DNA of 64,000 bases, from positions 137,644 through 201,643 of the forward strand of contig VDFB02275534.1 of NCBI GenBank assembly GCA_007258455.2, read 5' to 3'. Made by a program: the position numbers and the translations under genes. Under the pieces are notes generated by a model. That model was not told the DNA's origin and searched no databases. It worked only from the letters and a program-made list of their open reading frames with translations. The DNA comes from Sequoia sempervirens. Its lineage: Eukaryota > Streptophyta > Pinopsida > Cupressales > Cupressaceae. The number at the start of each line of letters is the position of its first letter. The stretch's first letter is position 1. Of this stretch, positions 34,923 to 47,923 are shown piece after piece.

Positions 34923-34985
34923 TGTGCTGACATCTCTAGCACTCGTGTGCCGATGTCTCTGGCACTACTGTGCCGTCAACACTCT
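34923..34985. repeat. 23-bp minisatellite units right of the nested insertion
   Basis: TGTGCTGACATCTCTAGCAC + TCG, TGTGCCGATGTCTCTGGCAC + TAC, then a partial TGTGCCGTC. They continue the array broken at 28049. Confidence 0.8.
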
Positions 34986-36085
34986 CACCCTTGCTCGACA
35001 TGATAATTCTTAGATCAAGTTTAAATCTTACCATATCTGGTTTGGTTTCAATCTTCTCTTAGTTCAAGGTTAAGTCTTAACAGAACTTGGTTTGATTTCA
35101 CATTTTGTTTAAGGGTTATGTCATTATCCTCTTAAGAAAGAGAGGAACTCATCTCAAAACTTATCCCATCTGAGTAATAATAGTAATCTACTATTCTCAA
35201 TTTTATGAGGAACGATTAAGAGTCTTATTCGATAATAAGGATTCAGAGTTTAGTATTACAATGTCCTGAACTCTCATCTTCTTAAAAAAAAATGGTATAG
35301 CAATTAATATCAAACATATAAAGAGAATCCTGGTTCCAAGTCAATTCACACCTTGTAAGACCATTTGGTTTACTTGACACTTAAAGAGAAAGAGACTTCT
35401 TTTCGAATGTTGTTTTTCATTGGGCACAAACATGCTGAGAGACATATCTGATTTATTGGGGTTTTCAGATCTCTAACATTTTAACTTCTTAGTCTATGCC
35501 ACAGGGTCTGGGTAGAAGTATTTCTCTTAAGTTTAAGCTCCTTACATAACATATATTTGAATAGAGAGACTCTGCTCAGTCTCTTTCACTACTCTTATAG
35601 CAAAACGGCTTACTTTAACCAAATATTGCTTCCATTGAGTACCTATACACGGTGATACATATTCAGTGAGGAGATCCTTCAGGTTTTTAACATTTAATCT
35701 TTGTTTAAAAGACATGGAGTGAGGAAGGAAAATACACTATTCCAACTCAGATAAAAGAAGAGAAGCCCGAAAACAAGTCTAAATCATTGACCAGGTACAC
35801 AATAGAAGGAGTCTTCTGTCGGCCAAGCCCAGTATAAGAATATTGCAAAAGCTCAGATTCGAATGCTATCAAAAGTCAAGGAAAATTCCATGTGATTTCA
35901 TTATATTCTAAAGGATTTTTAATTACGATTCTAGATCCTTTCGATACAGGTTAAAAACAAAAAGATTTGTTTACATGCTTCACATAAGGGCTCGATTTGG
36001 TGAAAAGGAAGATGACCCAGATCCAATTCAAATTAATTGAGGCAGAGAACAAGAAGTGCTCAGTTCTGAACCCTAAATCTAACAG

Positions 36086-36146
36086 TGAATAAATTAGTGA
36101 TTCAAGTAGTTTTCATGAATAAATTAGTGATTCAAGTAGTTTTCAA
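36086..36146. repeat. 31-bp tandem duplication in the solo LTR
   Basis: Two adjacent copies of a unit with AAATTAGTGATTCAAGTAGT. The short frame here is not a gene. Confidence 0.75.
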
Positions 36147-37721
36147 GTCGGCATTGGTTACCAGAGCAAAAAGAATGAAAGATTCTTCACTAAGAAATTT
36201 TGGCATAAAAGTCTTCACTGTCATGACAGAGATAACCAGAATCGACCAAGAGACAATCTTCTCACACTATGATGCTTGACTTATAATATTCATCAAGGAG
36301 TTTTCAATTAAGATTAAGATATCTCGATAAAGACTTTATTCGCACTTATCAAATACTATTACTTGCCTGTCAATTGAAGATTTCGATGGTCAGAGAATTT
36401 AGAGTGCTACTTAAAGAATACCCGAACAAATGGAAGGACGACTAGACTTCCTCTTCCAAAGATTGAGTCAAAGTACCCACCAAGTTTCCAAAGTTTCCCC
36501 GGAATAGAGATTCGGTTGAAGATGCAACTCCCAATCGTACGACTCCAAGTTTAAGCTCGAATACCACCCAAATGAGAAGTCAATAATTTGACTCAGAGTT
36601 TTAGAAATGAAAGCAATGAATTAAAATGATGGCTCTAGTGGATGGGGGATATTCTTACTGACATAATGATGTTAAGGTACCGCGACAAGGATAGAAGAGT
36701 GATTCTTCTTGGCTCAACTGGAGATTAAACACTGGTATGATGCTTCATCCAAATACGAAAAGTGGAAGATTTTTTTTGAATACAGGAAAGGTGGAATAAT
36801 TTGCAATCCAGAGTTCTGAATGGAGCAGAGCAATAGCCCCCCAAGTGGTGTAAAGTGTAGCGAAGAAAATTGAATTTTTTCCCTCCTTGAGAGAGACCTT
36901 TCCCCCATGATTAAAGTGCAAAGGCTCTTCAAATTCCAAGATTGCAAGATCAAACCGCGACTTCTTGGCTCCCCTCTCAGCTGTTTCCAACTGGAGGCAT
37001 GCAGAAAAGATGGCGGAATTACTTTTGCCCTCCAAGAATCGTCAACGACTTCCATTCTCTTAGCTTTTGCCACTAAAATTATTTCTTCTTTTATTATTAA
37101 CTTTAATATTAATTAACCATTGCAAAAGTATATTTATATATCAAGAATTACTTCGCTCAAAAGAGGATATTATTATTTAATATTTATTTATATCTATTAT
37201 TTTAATTTAATATTTATAAACCTTTTGAAATCTCCTAAAATGGTGATTAATGATATTTATATATATATATATATTTAAAATTGACTTGCATAACGGTAAT
37301 TATATTTAATTACTTTTGACCAAGTTACTACTTCGATACACTGTCTTACACCGACCAAAGGTTTGAACCAAAGGTTTGATGATAAAATTGATCCATTGTT
37401 AACCATGTCCTCTCCCTAATGATATTTCCCTTTCTCTCATGGCGTCGACAATCCTGCATCCACTGACAAGGATTATGGTTAGATCGTTCTCAACGGCTAA
37501 ATAATATGCATTTAAATTTAATCTCATGATCTTATTCAACTTCACGTGAACAATAAATTCTCTTCCAAAATAGAGAGTTCGTTAACATTACAGTTATGAT
37601 AAAAAGAACAACTATTGCATTCTCAATGTCATAATCACATGAAAGCAGTTATTTGCAACTAACATCGCATTCAAAATACACAACCAACATATAGTCTCCA
37701 TGTAAGGGATGTGACACATAC

Positions 37722-38910
37722 CCAGGAGGAACCATTTATGGGATCTATACTCAGTCTAGTTTGGTACCAGTAAATCCCTGAACACCAGTGGAACCTAGTA
37801 ACATAGGTTTTCCAAAGTGTAACTTGCTAAAAACATGAAGCATAAATGTCATGCTGCATTTTCCTTGAAGGATCTAAACACAAAAATTTTCATTCGGGAC
37901 TTCTTGCTTTCAGAATGACAGGGGCTTCTTTGCAACCGACATAGAATTTTCAGGTTGTGGGAGAAAGTTTAGGTTACAATAGCACAATTCAGTTTTTCTT
38001 AATCCAGAAACACTGTCATAGAGTAAATGTAAGATTATTCAGCATTTGGTTGCTTTGTAGACCTAGTGATATCTTTTTAGCCAATGCGCTTGATTATCAT
38101 ATTTTCTAATCAAATGTTATGGGATCTTAGGAATTAATTTTAAAGTTAACAAGTCAATCCAAATTTTGAGCGGCCCCCTTGTTAGATTTTCTTGAATGCT
38201 GTTGGTCCAAATAATCTAATGGGTAGTAATTTTGATTATGACGACTTAAAGTCACATTTGAGAATGCCCAACATATAAAGAAACCAATTGTAACCTTTTA
38301 TTAAAGTATCACTCTTGGGTGCGTTAGAGAAATATTCTCAACTGCTTGCGCTCTTGTTAAATAGAGTTGATCTACACTATGGGTAAGCTATAATTGTCTA
38401 TGTGATGTACTAATTCATTTGGCCCCAAGAGTGGAATAACAAGTTGGTTGTCACAATTTAGGAAGCCTGAAATATGTTTTCACTTTTCATCATACTCAAT
38501 GGGATTGAGTAACCACTCAATATTCACAAGATAAACTCTATATAGATTTCATACTGTTGGTACATATTGAGTGGTAGGAAATGTATCACCTTATTGATTC
38601 AAAATTGACGGAGCAAAATAATTTTGTTGAGCATTAATTCATTCTTCAATTATGAGGTGAAAACAAAAACAATCAAAGAAAATAAAATAGTTTAAGGCAT
38701 TCATCTAAATTTGCATATTTTATGTCAGAGTGAAAGTGATATTTTTTAAACTTGATTTTGAATAGAGGGTAAAGAAACACTAAAAAAGAGTCCTTAACGA
38801 TGAGGTGACCATCACAAAAGCTTAAAAATAATTTGCATTAAATAACCATGGAAATCAAACAAGGAGTAAGCTTGCGAAGGTCAATGAAGAAAACTTGTTA
38901 AATCTTATGA
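37722..38910. other. Intron 4 spacer between solo LTR and gypsy element
   Basis: AT-rich, with many stops in all frames. No recognised element. Confidence 0.5.
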
Positions 38911-38915
38911 CACGT

Positions 38916-40077
38916 TGTAATGTCCCCAACTCAAATCAAGATGATTAGCAGCAGATTGGCTGTCCTTTCCTTGGTTTACCCAAAAGGAAGAGGATGTAGA
39001 GTATCATTGGGTAAGAACTGAAGTCCTTGGCTTGTTCTAAATTCTAATTTTAAGTTGAGTGCACGTCTTTTTATGCAACTTAAGTGAACTTAAGTTATTC
39101 TAAGGGAACTTAAGTTATTCTAAGTTGGGCACATCTTTGTAGGCAACTTAAAGTGATGCCTAGCCATGGGACTTAAGTTGTCCCCTTTTTATGTACTTAG
39201 TGACATCTTAAAACATGTGACAATTTGTCTAAGGGGGGCGTCTAGCTTCCAGGGGTTGATAAGAGCAGATTTTAGGGTTTTATTGTGAGCCCTTGTATTA
39301 AGAGGTTAAGTTGGAGAGTGGAGATTAAAATCATATTGTTAGGAGTTGTTATATAACACCCTGAAGGCTCATTTTGAGTTCATTATGTGATGAAGTTTTA
39401 TGTTTATTGCTGCTGCAACTGGCTTGAGGATTGAAACCCTTAAGTATCCCTGATTTTGGTGAGACATATGAGCTCTCCCTAGTCAAAACAGTGTTTCGGT
39501 GGAAGAACTCTAGTTTGTGAAACTCTAGCACATTGTTTATTTTGGACTGCAAGAATTTATTAGGTTTGGAGGCCGAAATTGAGAAGAATATCAGTGCTGG
39601 ATACTTAGATCTGGGAACACTCAATGTTGCAAATCATTCATTCCTGAGTTTCTTGTGGATGGCTGTTGAAGAGCATCAATTTTAGACTTAATGTTGGTCA
39701 ATTTGGGGGCCCAACACCACTTTTGGAGGGTCGGCTAGGGTTAGAAAATATTCTGACCCAAATCTAGAATATTTTGGTATGATATCTGCACATTTATTTG
39801 ATGGAAATGTCTGATTTTAAGTTTTGGAAATTTCTAGGAAGTTATAAGGGTTTAAATTGTCATTTTTCCTAAGCATAATAATAATCAAAATTTTCTATCT
39901 TTCAGTTGTAATTCTGATCTAAAATCTGATCAGAAATTCTGGGTTGGATTGAAACTACTCTAATGCAAATAAATTTCCAAATTTATGCCCTAATTTGTAA
40001 AAGTTTTGTTATTAGATTCGTGCCCTGGTTTGTAGAAATTATTGTTTTCTTTTAGTATCCTATTTGGGGATATTACA
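38916..40077 (+). repeat. 5' LTR of the gypsy element
   Basis: Starts TGTAATGTCCCCAACTC and ends TTTGGGGATATTACA. It matches 44675-45831 along its whole length. TGTAA/TTACA are inverted ends. Confidence 0.92.
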
Positions 40078-40078
40078 G

Positions 40079-40089
40079 TGGTATCAGAG
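40079..40089 (+). other. Primer binding site of the gypsy element
   Basis: TGGTATCAGAG one base after the 5' LTR, complementary to the 3' end of initiator tRNA-Met. Confidence 0.85.
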
Positions 40090-40169
40090 TTGCAAGAACT
40101 TGGCAGCCTGTTTGGGTTGACTGCATGCGTGGAAAGGGTGGTCATAGCTTGGAAAAGCAGAAGGAAGTA

Positions 40170-43100
40170 ATGGCGGATCCCAATCAGCCACCATCATCAA
40201 ATGAAGAAGAAGAAAAATAAATGTTTTTAGAAATGCTGAGGCTGTTAAATGATAATAATCTTTATTTAATTTAGTAGGCTCATAACCCAACATATGGAAG
40301 GACTTTAGCGCATACAGAGAGAAGTAAATAGCAAAGCCGCAAAAAATAAGGAATATTTTGCCAACAAATCCATGGGTTCATCACAATCCAGACCATTCAT
40401 GCCTACTTTCATACAAGAAGATGAGCCTACACAAGAGGAACCTATTGAAGATAATGAAGATACTGAAATAGTAGCTAAGTATCAAGCTTTGGGATTGAAT
40501 TTTCAATCAACCATCTCTTTTAGGGACTGCTTGGAGGTCAAATGCACAAAGCCCAAGCAAAAACAAAATCAATGGAAGCAAAATTATGGGTTGCAGAAGA
40601 GGTTGGGATAACTATCCCTACCATGTTTTGATGGATCATCCAAGTGTATGGCTAGAGCTTGGGTCCAAAAATTGGACACTTATCTTGCTTTGAATCAAAT
40701 GAAGGAAATTGAGGCCATCAAGTTTGCTGCCCTTACCTTGAAGGAGATGCACATGAGTGGTGGTATCATGGTTAGTGACACAAGAACATGGAGCAATTGT
40801 CTCTTATGATTAGTTTTGCACTACATTGATAGAACGGTTTGATTGTAAAGATTCAGAGGCACACTCTAGGGAGTTGGCTCAGTTGAGATAGGTTGGGACA
40901 CTTGATGCATATATTTCAGAGTTTCAACGAATATCAATTATGGTTTTCGATGTGACCGAGAAGAGGTTGATTTCTTGGTTCATAGAGGGTTTGTCAGAAC
41001 CTCTCAGAGGTTGGGTCAAAGCTTTTGATCCACCATCCTTGCTGGATGCTATTAAGCGTGCAAGGAATATGGAGTTATCTACACCATAGGCTAGGTTTCC
41101 TAGCAAGTTTTCGTAGAGATCCTCACCGCAGAATTGGCCACAGAGGAAGGACAACAAACTAGAGTATACTAAACCAGTAGGAGAGATATCTAAGCCAATT
41201 CGTGGGACATCTCGTGATTTGAGGGACGATTTGAGACGGAAGAGGCTTTGCTTTGATTGTCGTGAACCTTGGACACCTAGACATAAGTGTAAGAGTGGGG
41301 GAAAATCCCACTGGATTGAGGTCTTCGAGAAGCCTAGTGATGGTGAGTTGGAGGAGACCCAGGTTCATGATGAGCAACAGGAGCAAATGGATGGGGAGTC
41401 AAGCATAGATGAGCATCAGGATGACTTGGCACAGATGGAGGGTGTGATTGCAACTCTCTCTACCACTCCTTGTTATAATGCCTTTAGAGTTAAGGGTGTT
41501 ATGTAGGGACAACAAGTTGTATTGATTGATAGTGGGGCTACCCACAACTTCATTGATGCATCCTATGCAAAAAAGTGGGGTTTGAAAGTTGAAGAGCATG
41601 ATGGTTTTCGAGTGAAGACAACGAATGGCACATTGCGTTGTGTTAATTTTGTGCCACAACTGAGTATGTCTTTGGGAAACTACACCCTTATTGATGATTT
41701 CTATGTGATTGGCATTGAGGACACCAATGTTGTATTGGGTGTTCAGTGGTTGCATTCTATATGTCCATATGTCACGGAATTTAAAACTATCCAATTGAGT
41801 TTTACAACAAATGGTAAGGAGGTGTTATGGGGCTTATCTTCAAAGGCACCTAGAGTTATTTCAGCCAAGAAGATGGAGAGAATTTTTTGGCATTCAAAGG
41901 TTGAGTGGGAGTGCAGTGTTTTATTTTAGATAAGTCTTTGGATACAAGACAACGTAGAAATCATGTCCAGACATATAAGGCATGTTGGACATGCATAGTT
42001 GGGTGTTTTCAAATTTACCACATGGACTACCTCCGAATCATGGATTTGTGCATATCATTGAGCTTGTGGACAACCAACCAGTGGTTATAGATCCCTATCG
42101 TCATCCTAAACGATTCAGGGATGAGATTGAGAAGACTATTCGAGAATTGTTGGATGTAGGACATATATGGCCTAGCTTTAGTCCTTTCGCTTCCTCTGTT
42201 GTTTTGGTGAAGAAAAAGGATGGTATGATGAGGATGTGCATAGATTATCGTGCACATCCTATTCCGCGAATTGATGAGTTGTTGGATGAGCTAAATGGAG
42301 CGGTCTATTTTCCCAAAATAGATCTCTGTTCAGGATACCATCGGATTCGAGTTCGAGAGTAGGATGTACACAAAACAACTTTTAGGTGTCACTATGGACA
42401 TTTTCAATATTTAGTGATGCCCTTTGGATGATCAAATGCTTTATCTACTTTTCATTCTTGCATAAATCATATGTTCAATAAGTAGTTGCGAAAATTCGTG
42501 TTGGTTTTCGTTGATGAATCTTAGTATATAGCAAGTTGTGGGAAGAGCATCTTCAACACCTTGATGAGGTATTGAGTATCTTAGCAGCTAATTCTCTTTT
42601 TGGAAAATCCTCTAAGTGTGAGTTCAGTATGACTGAGCTATTGTATTTGGGATATGTCATTGCGAATGGTGAAGGTACATAGAGAGAAGATTCAAGCTGT
42701 ACTTGACTGGCCACCACCCAAGAATGTGTCACAATTGAGGGGTTTTGTTGGTCTACACACATACTATAGACAGTTTGTGAAGGGGTTTTCTTCATCAACC
42801 GCTCCCTCGACAAATTTGACCAAGAAGGATGCTTTCAAGTGGATGGATGAGGCTCAAAGAATCATGGATCATCTTAAGAAAGTAATGAGTACTTGTTCTA
42901 TTTTGGCTTTACTGAATTTCTCTAAACCCTTTGTGCTTGAATGTGATGCATCTGGTATTGGTATTGGGGCTGTTTTGATGCAAGACAAGCAACCCCTTGC
43001 TTATGAGAGCCAAAAATTGAATGAAGTTGAAAGGAGGTTCTCTACATATGATAAGGAGATGTTGGCAATCATGCATGCACTTGAAAAGTTTTGGCAGTAT

Positions 43101-44707
43101 CTTGTGGGAAGCAAGTTTATAGTGGGGACTGATCATAATATCCTCAAGTATTTCATGGAGTAAAAAGGCTTAAATGAGAGACGGTAACGTTGGGTAAGTA
43201 AGCTACAAGGGTTTTGTTCACTTTCAGAAATTACAGCCACTTGGAAGGATCGCATACTAACTAAATATTCAAAGAATCAACATGCTTGTGATATTTTAGA
43301 TGGTAAAGTTGATGATGAAAGATATAAAGTGTTGAACGACATCATCTACTACAATGACATAATCTACTAAGTGCCTGAAAGTAAGCTAAAGCATAAGATT
43401 CTTATTGTTGTTCATAACAGTTAGCTTGTTGGTCATCTTGATTATTTGAAGACATATAGTACATTCGTGAAATATTTTCATGGAAGGGTATGAAGAATGA
43501 TGTTCTTAAACATGTACGGAAATGTCTAGAATGCCAAAGAAACAAGGTTGAAGTTTCTTTTCTAGTAGGGCTGCTACAACCACTTCCTATTCCCAATCGG
43601 AAATGGGAACAAATATCGATGGATTTTATTATGGGGCTGCCTAAGGTGAATGGTAAGGACTGTATTTTTGTTGTGGTGGATAGACTTACTAAATATGCTC
43701 ATTTTATGCCTATGCTTTTCTAATTTAAAGCACCACAAGTTGGTGTCCTTTTTTTTTTGAGCAAATTTTCAGACTTCATGGAGTGCCAAAGAGGATTGTA
43801 AGTGATAGAGACTGCATATTCATCAGCACTTTTTGGCAAGAATTGATGAAGTTGGCTGGAACTGAACTTGATCATAGCACTAGTTATCATCCTCAAATAG
43901 ATGGTTAAACTGAAATTGTAAACAAGTGGCTTGAAGGTTATTTGAGGAACTATATTTTGGGACAGAAAAAGCGTGGGCAAAATGGTTACATTTGGCAAAA
44001 TTTTCTTACAACACTACATATCACACGAGCATTGGCATGACTCCTTTCAAAGCTTTATATTTCTACGAGGCTTCTACATTTGTAGATTTGGTTTTTTTTT
44101 TTAATTTCAGAGCTCCAAAAGCTCTTGAGTGGGCTAAAGAAAATCAAGACATCCTCAAAGCACTCAAGGAGAATATTCAGATTGCACAGGAACAACAGAA
44201 GAAATATGTTGATCGCCATCGAGTTGAGAGGTCTTTTGAGGTGGGAGACTTGGTATTTGTGCGTCTTCAACCTTATAGACAATTTTCCTTAAAGGTAAGT
44301 GGGGCGGAAAAGCTTAGACCTATATTTTATGGGCCTTTCAAGGTAACTAAGAGAATTGGTGAAGTAGCATATGCGTTGGAGTTTCCAGCTACAAGCAAGA
44401 TCCACAATGTATTACATGTGTCATGTCTCAAAAAGGCACTTGGATCACATGTGACACCTACGGAATTGCCTCCCATGGATGAAGAGGGTAAATTGATACT
44501 TATTCTAGAAACAATTTTGCAAGGGAGAAAAGGCTGAGGAATAAGGTAATTTCTGAATATCTTATCAAATGGAAAAACTTGTCTTTGGAGGATGCAACAT
44601 GGGAAGGAGAGGCAATTCTTAAGCATCCTAGCCTTCAAATGCTTGAGGACAAGCATTCTTTGGGTGGGGAGGATTGTAATGTCCCCAACTCAAATCAAGA
44701 TGATTAG
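40170..44707 (+). pseudogene. Gypsy gag-pol polyprotein remnant with chromodomain
   Basis: The gag start is probably the ATG at 40170 (MADPNQPP), soon broken. Readable parts: zinc knuckle FDCREPWTPRHKCKSGG near 41250; protease LIDSGATHNFID near 41530; RT at 41990-42560 ([36 protein letters not shown]), whose active site has decayed to FVDES; RNase H (FVLECDASGIGIGAVLMQ, FIVGTDHNILKYF) near 42930-43160; integrase (CLECQRNK, WEQISMDFIMGLP, VSDRDCIF, SYHPQIDG) at 43500-43930. The C-terminus VISEYLIKWKNLSLEDATWE at 44551-44610 is a chromodomain, placing it among chromoviruses, whose integrases bind modified histones. The frame runs into the 3' LTR, with a stop at 44705-44707. More than eight stops or frame changes. 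Confidence 0.9.
44661..44674 (+). other. Polypurine tract of the gypsy element
   Basis: TGGGTGGGGAGGAT directly before the 3' LTR start. Confidence 0.75.
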
Positions 44708-45831
44708 CAACAGATTGGTTGTCATTTCCTTGGTTTACCCAAGAGGAAGAGGATGTAGAGAATCATTGGGTAAGAAATGAAGTCCTTGGCTTGTACTAAA
44801 TTCTAATTTTTAAGTTGAGTGCACATCTTTTTATGCAACTTAAGTTATTTTAAGGGAACTTAAGTTATTTTAAGTTGGGCACATCTTTTTAGGCAATTTA
44901 AAGTGATGCCTAGCCATGGGACTTAAGTTGTCCCCTTCTTATGTACTTAAGTGACATCTTAAAAACATGTGACAATTTTCCTAAGGGGGGGGGGGTCCTG
45001 CTTCTAGGAGTTGATAAGAGAAGATTTTAGGGTTTTATTGTGAGCCCTTAGATTAAGAGGTTAGGTTGGATGGTGGAGATTAAATCATATTGTTAGGAGT
45101 TGTTATATAACACCCTGAAGGTTCATTTGAGCTCATTATATGATGAAGTTTTTTGTTTATTGCTGCTGCAACTTGGCTTGAGGATTGAAACCCTTAAGTA
45201 TCCCCGATTTCGGTGAGAGATATGAGCTCTCCCTAGTCAAAAGAGTGTGTTTCAGTGGAAGAACTCTGGTTTGTGAAACCCTAGCACATTGTTTATTTTG
45301 GGCTGCAAGAATTTATTGGGTTTAGAGGCCAAAATTGAGGAGAATATCAGTGTTGGATGCTCAGATTTGGGAACACTCACTGTTGCAAATCATTCATTCC
45401 TGAGTTTCCTGCGGATGGCTGTTGAAGAGCATCAATTTCAGACTTAATGCTGGTCAATTTGGGAGCCCAACACTACTTTTGGAGGGTTGGCTAGGGTTAG
45501 AAAATATTCTGACCCAAATCTGGAATATCTTGGTATGATATCTGGACATTTATTTGATGGAAATGTCTACTTTTTAGTTTTGGAAATTTATGGGCAGTTA
45601 TAAGGGTTTAAATTGTCATTTTTCTTAAGCATAATACTAATCAAAAATTTCTATCTTTTAGTTGTAATTTTGATCTAAAATCTGATAAAAAATTCTGGGT
45701 TGCATTGAAACTACTTTGATGCAAATAAATTTCTAGATTTATGCCTTAGTTTGTAAAAGTTTTGTTATTAGATTTGTGCCCTAGTTTGTAGAAATTATCG
45801 TTTTTCTTGTATCCTATTTGGGGATATTACA
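44675..45831 (+). repeat. 3' LTR of the gypsy element
   Basis: Same ends as the 5' LTR. A G-run (44985-44994) is expanded compared with the 5' copy. Confidence 0.92.
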
Positions 45832-45836
45832 CATGT

Positions 45837-47474
45837 CCTTCAATGTCAATTGGAGCTTGCTAAATTAGCTTAATGAGGTGCTTGATGTTGCTAGTGTCAA
45901 CGATGATGGTGGATTTAAGATCTAGCAGTGCACTTTCCTCTAGTGGCCTCTACATGTAAAGACTATGAAAAAACACCTGGAAGCTTTACGGATCTGTGGT
46001 TTTGAATTTAAATAATGTGATTTAAAAGAAAGAAAACTCACCTTAACAATCATTGTTATCTGTTAGCAACTTTCATAAGCAATATTCTCTCAAGGTAAAA
46101 CTAGGTGGGGGAAAAACTTGCCTTAACGATTGCCGTTATCTGTTAGCAACTTCATTAGCAAGATTCTCTCAAGGGAAACGAGGTGGAGAATGTTGGGCCT
46201 CAATTTTGTTGGTCCTGTAAGGTTTCATTTAGGGTGGAATATTGTTAACACCCTTGTTTTTCCTATAAGATCTTGAGGATAATACAAAGTGGTGGATGAA
46301 CATGTTCTTTTGAATCTAGAGTGCAATTTAGAAACTATGGCAAATATGTTGAAGAGTAAAGAGCCTCCAATAGATTATCTCTATCAAAAGATCTTTCAGA
46401 GCTAAGTTGTTGGTTTGAGTTTGGGTATGGGGTTCAAGTACATGGGTTCTTTGGTTTTTTATGTGGGTTTGTTGTGGTTGGGTATGGCCGCATGAACTAT
46501 ATATAAAATATTAAAAAGTAGCCATAATTTCCACAAAATATACAAAATGAAATACAGAACATAGCTATTAATTGATAAGTCAATGTCAAATGTTAAGGAT
46601 AAACCAAAATGATTTATATTAGTAGAAATGAAATTTTGGGTAAGGAATGAGAGATAGGGAGGTATGTTTGCTTTTGTTTAGTTTTGTTTTAGGGTTAGTT
46701 GGGGCCCCTTTTGTTATTTATTTTTCATACAAAAGTTTTCAATTTTAGGTTTTAGGGTGGGGATTTTCCCTAGTTTTGCGTAGATTATGCTTAGGTCAAC
46801 TCAGGCTTGTGTGTTCATCCACATAACCAGGCCAAACCTAGACCAAGATTTGTACCTATTCCAAACTAGTTTGAGTAAGACGGATTACGAGTGAACCCAA
46901 TAACAGAGCTTCAGAGTATGCTACATTGGAGTGAGGCATTTCAATATTCAGCTCCCCAATTTCTTAAGGTTCAATGCAATTTAAGTTGAGGAGAATGAGA
47001 GTGCCATCACAATACTTGAGCGATAAAGGTGTTCTTGTGTTAGCATTAGTGGCTTAATATAGTCATTAGGCTGTGTTAGTTATGAAGGGATAAGTCAATC
47101 ACTCGTCACATGTGTTGTCATTTGTTATGCAATTGTTAGTTACTTATTACTTATGTTGTCATCATTTGAAATAGTAAGTTACAATAAACTGATTTTAAAG
47201 GTGGTAAAAGGAGTCTGAACTCACTTACATGGTATCTTAAGGGAGTTGATCTAATGTGGCAATAGAGGGATTAGTAGGGAAAATGAGTCATAAAATGTCT
47301 TAAACCTCAACTAATAGGCACTTTCTTTGCTAGATTGAGGTAGCAGGAAGGCTGCAAGTGTTGTGCATGCTTACCTTGAATTGAGCATAAGTTGCCTATT
47401 AAGTATCAGGGGATTTTCACTATTTTGTGTTTGATTGGAAATTATTGGTTGAAATATGACAGATTCCTGATGTA
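45837..47474. other. Intron 4 spacer with a local duplication
   Basis: No gene. Two similar blocks at about 46040-46112 and 46130-46192 share TTATCTGTTAGCAACTT and ATTCTCTCAAGG, a diverged duplication about 92 bases apart. AT-rich elsewhere. Confidence 0.55.
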
Positions 47475-47569
47475 AAGTTTATTGGTGTAATTATTAATAT
47501 CACACCTTAGTTAAGCTTACTTAGGTAAATAGTATTGTTTACTTAAGTTAATTAGGAATATTAGGCAAG

Positions 47570-47923
47570 TGTTGGAAATTAGTGTTCACATAGAGTGTGA
47601 GGTAAAGTGAGTTAAATAAAATAAATCACGTAGTTATTATAGGTAATGAATAAATGTAATAATATTAAGTTGTTGACAAACAACTTAATATTATTAATAG
47701 TCATAGAGTTTGTTTAATAGGTTATTAGTGGTTCGTATGTTTGAGTTGTCAAAAACAACTCAATATTAATAGGGAGGTTGTTTGGGTTGTTCCCTATAAA
47801 ATAGGATTTTGGAATCCTATAAATATGTAAAGTTTTTGAATGAAAATTATGAAGAGTGAAGCACGTATTATTCTTGTGTTAAATCATTGTAGCCTCATTG
47901 ATCTTTGCCCATATTTTCTAATA
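47570..47923 (+). repeat. 5' LTR of the gag-only copia element
   Basis: 354 bases with two internal perfect inverted repeats: a 16-bp arm pair at 47657-47672/47681-47696 and a 9-bp pair at 47741-47749/47755-47763. A TATA-like CCCTATAAAATAGG lies near 47798-47811. Confidence 0.88.

Larger units (their letters stand above)
27052..37716. mobile_element. 3.8 kb solo LTR interrupted by a nested element
   Basis: It begins TGTAACACCCAAC and ends AAGGGATGTGACA, the TGTAACACCC...GGGATGT(T)ACA ends common in plant Ty3/gypsy LTRs. Both sides carry CATAC (27047-27051 and 37717-37721), a 5-bp duplication. No PBS, gag or pol is present, so it is a solo LTR left by LTR-LTR recombination. Without the nested element (28050-34918 plus one duplication) it is about 3.79 kb, long for an LTR. 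Strand is not fixed by coding; the usual TG...CA reading fits either way. Confidence 0.8.
38916..45831 (+). mobile_element. Complete Ty3/gypsy element, chromovirus type, degenerate
   Basis: 6.9 kb, two LTRs of about 1.16 kb, PBS, PPT and gypsy domain order: gag, zinc knuckle, protease, RT, RNase H, integrase, chromodomain-like end. Duplications are CACGT (38911-38915) and CATGT (45832-45836), differing by one C-to-T step at a CpG. By eye about 5% of LTR positions differ over the first 130 bases, so the insertion is old. Many stops in gag-pol; inactive. Confidence 0.93.
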
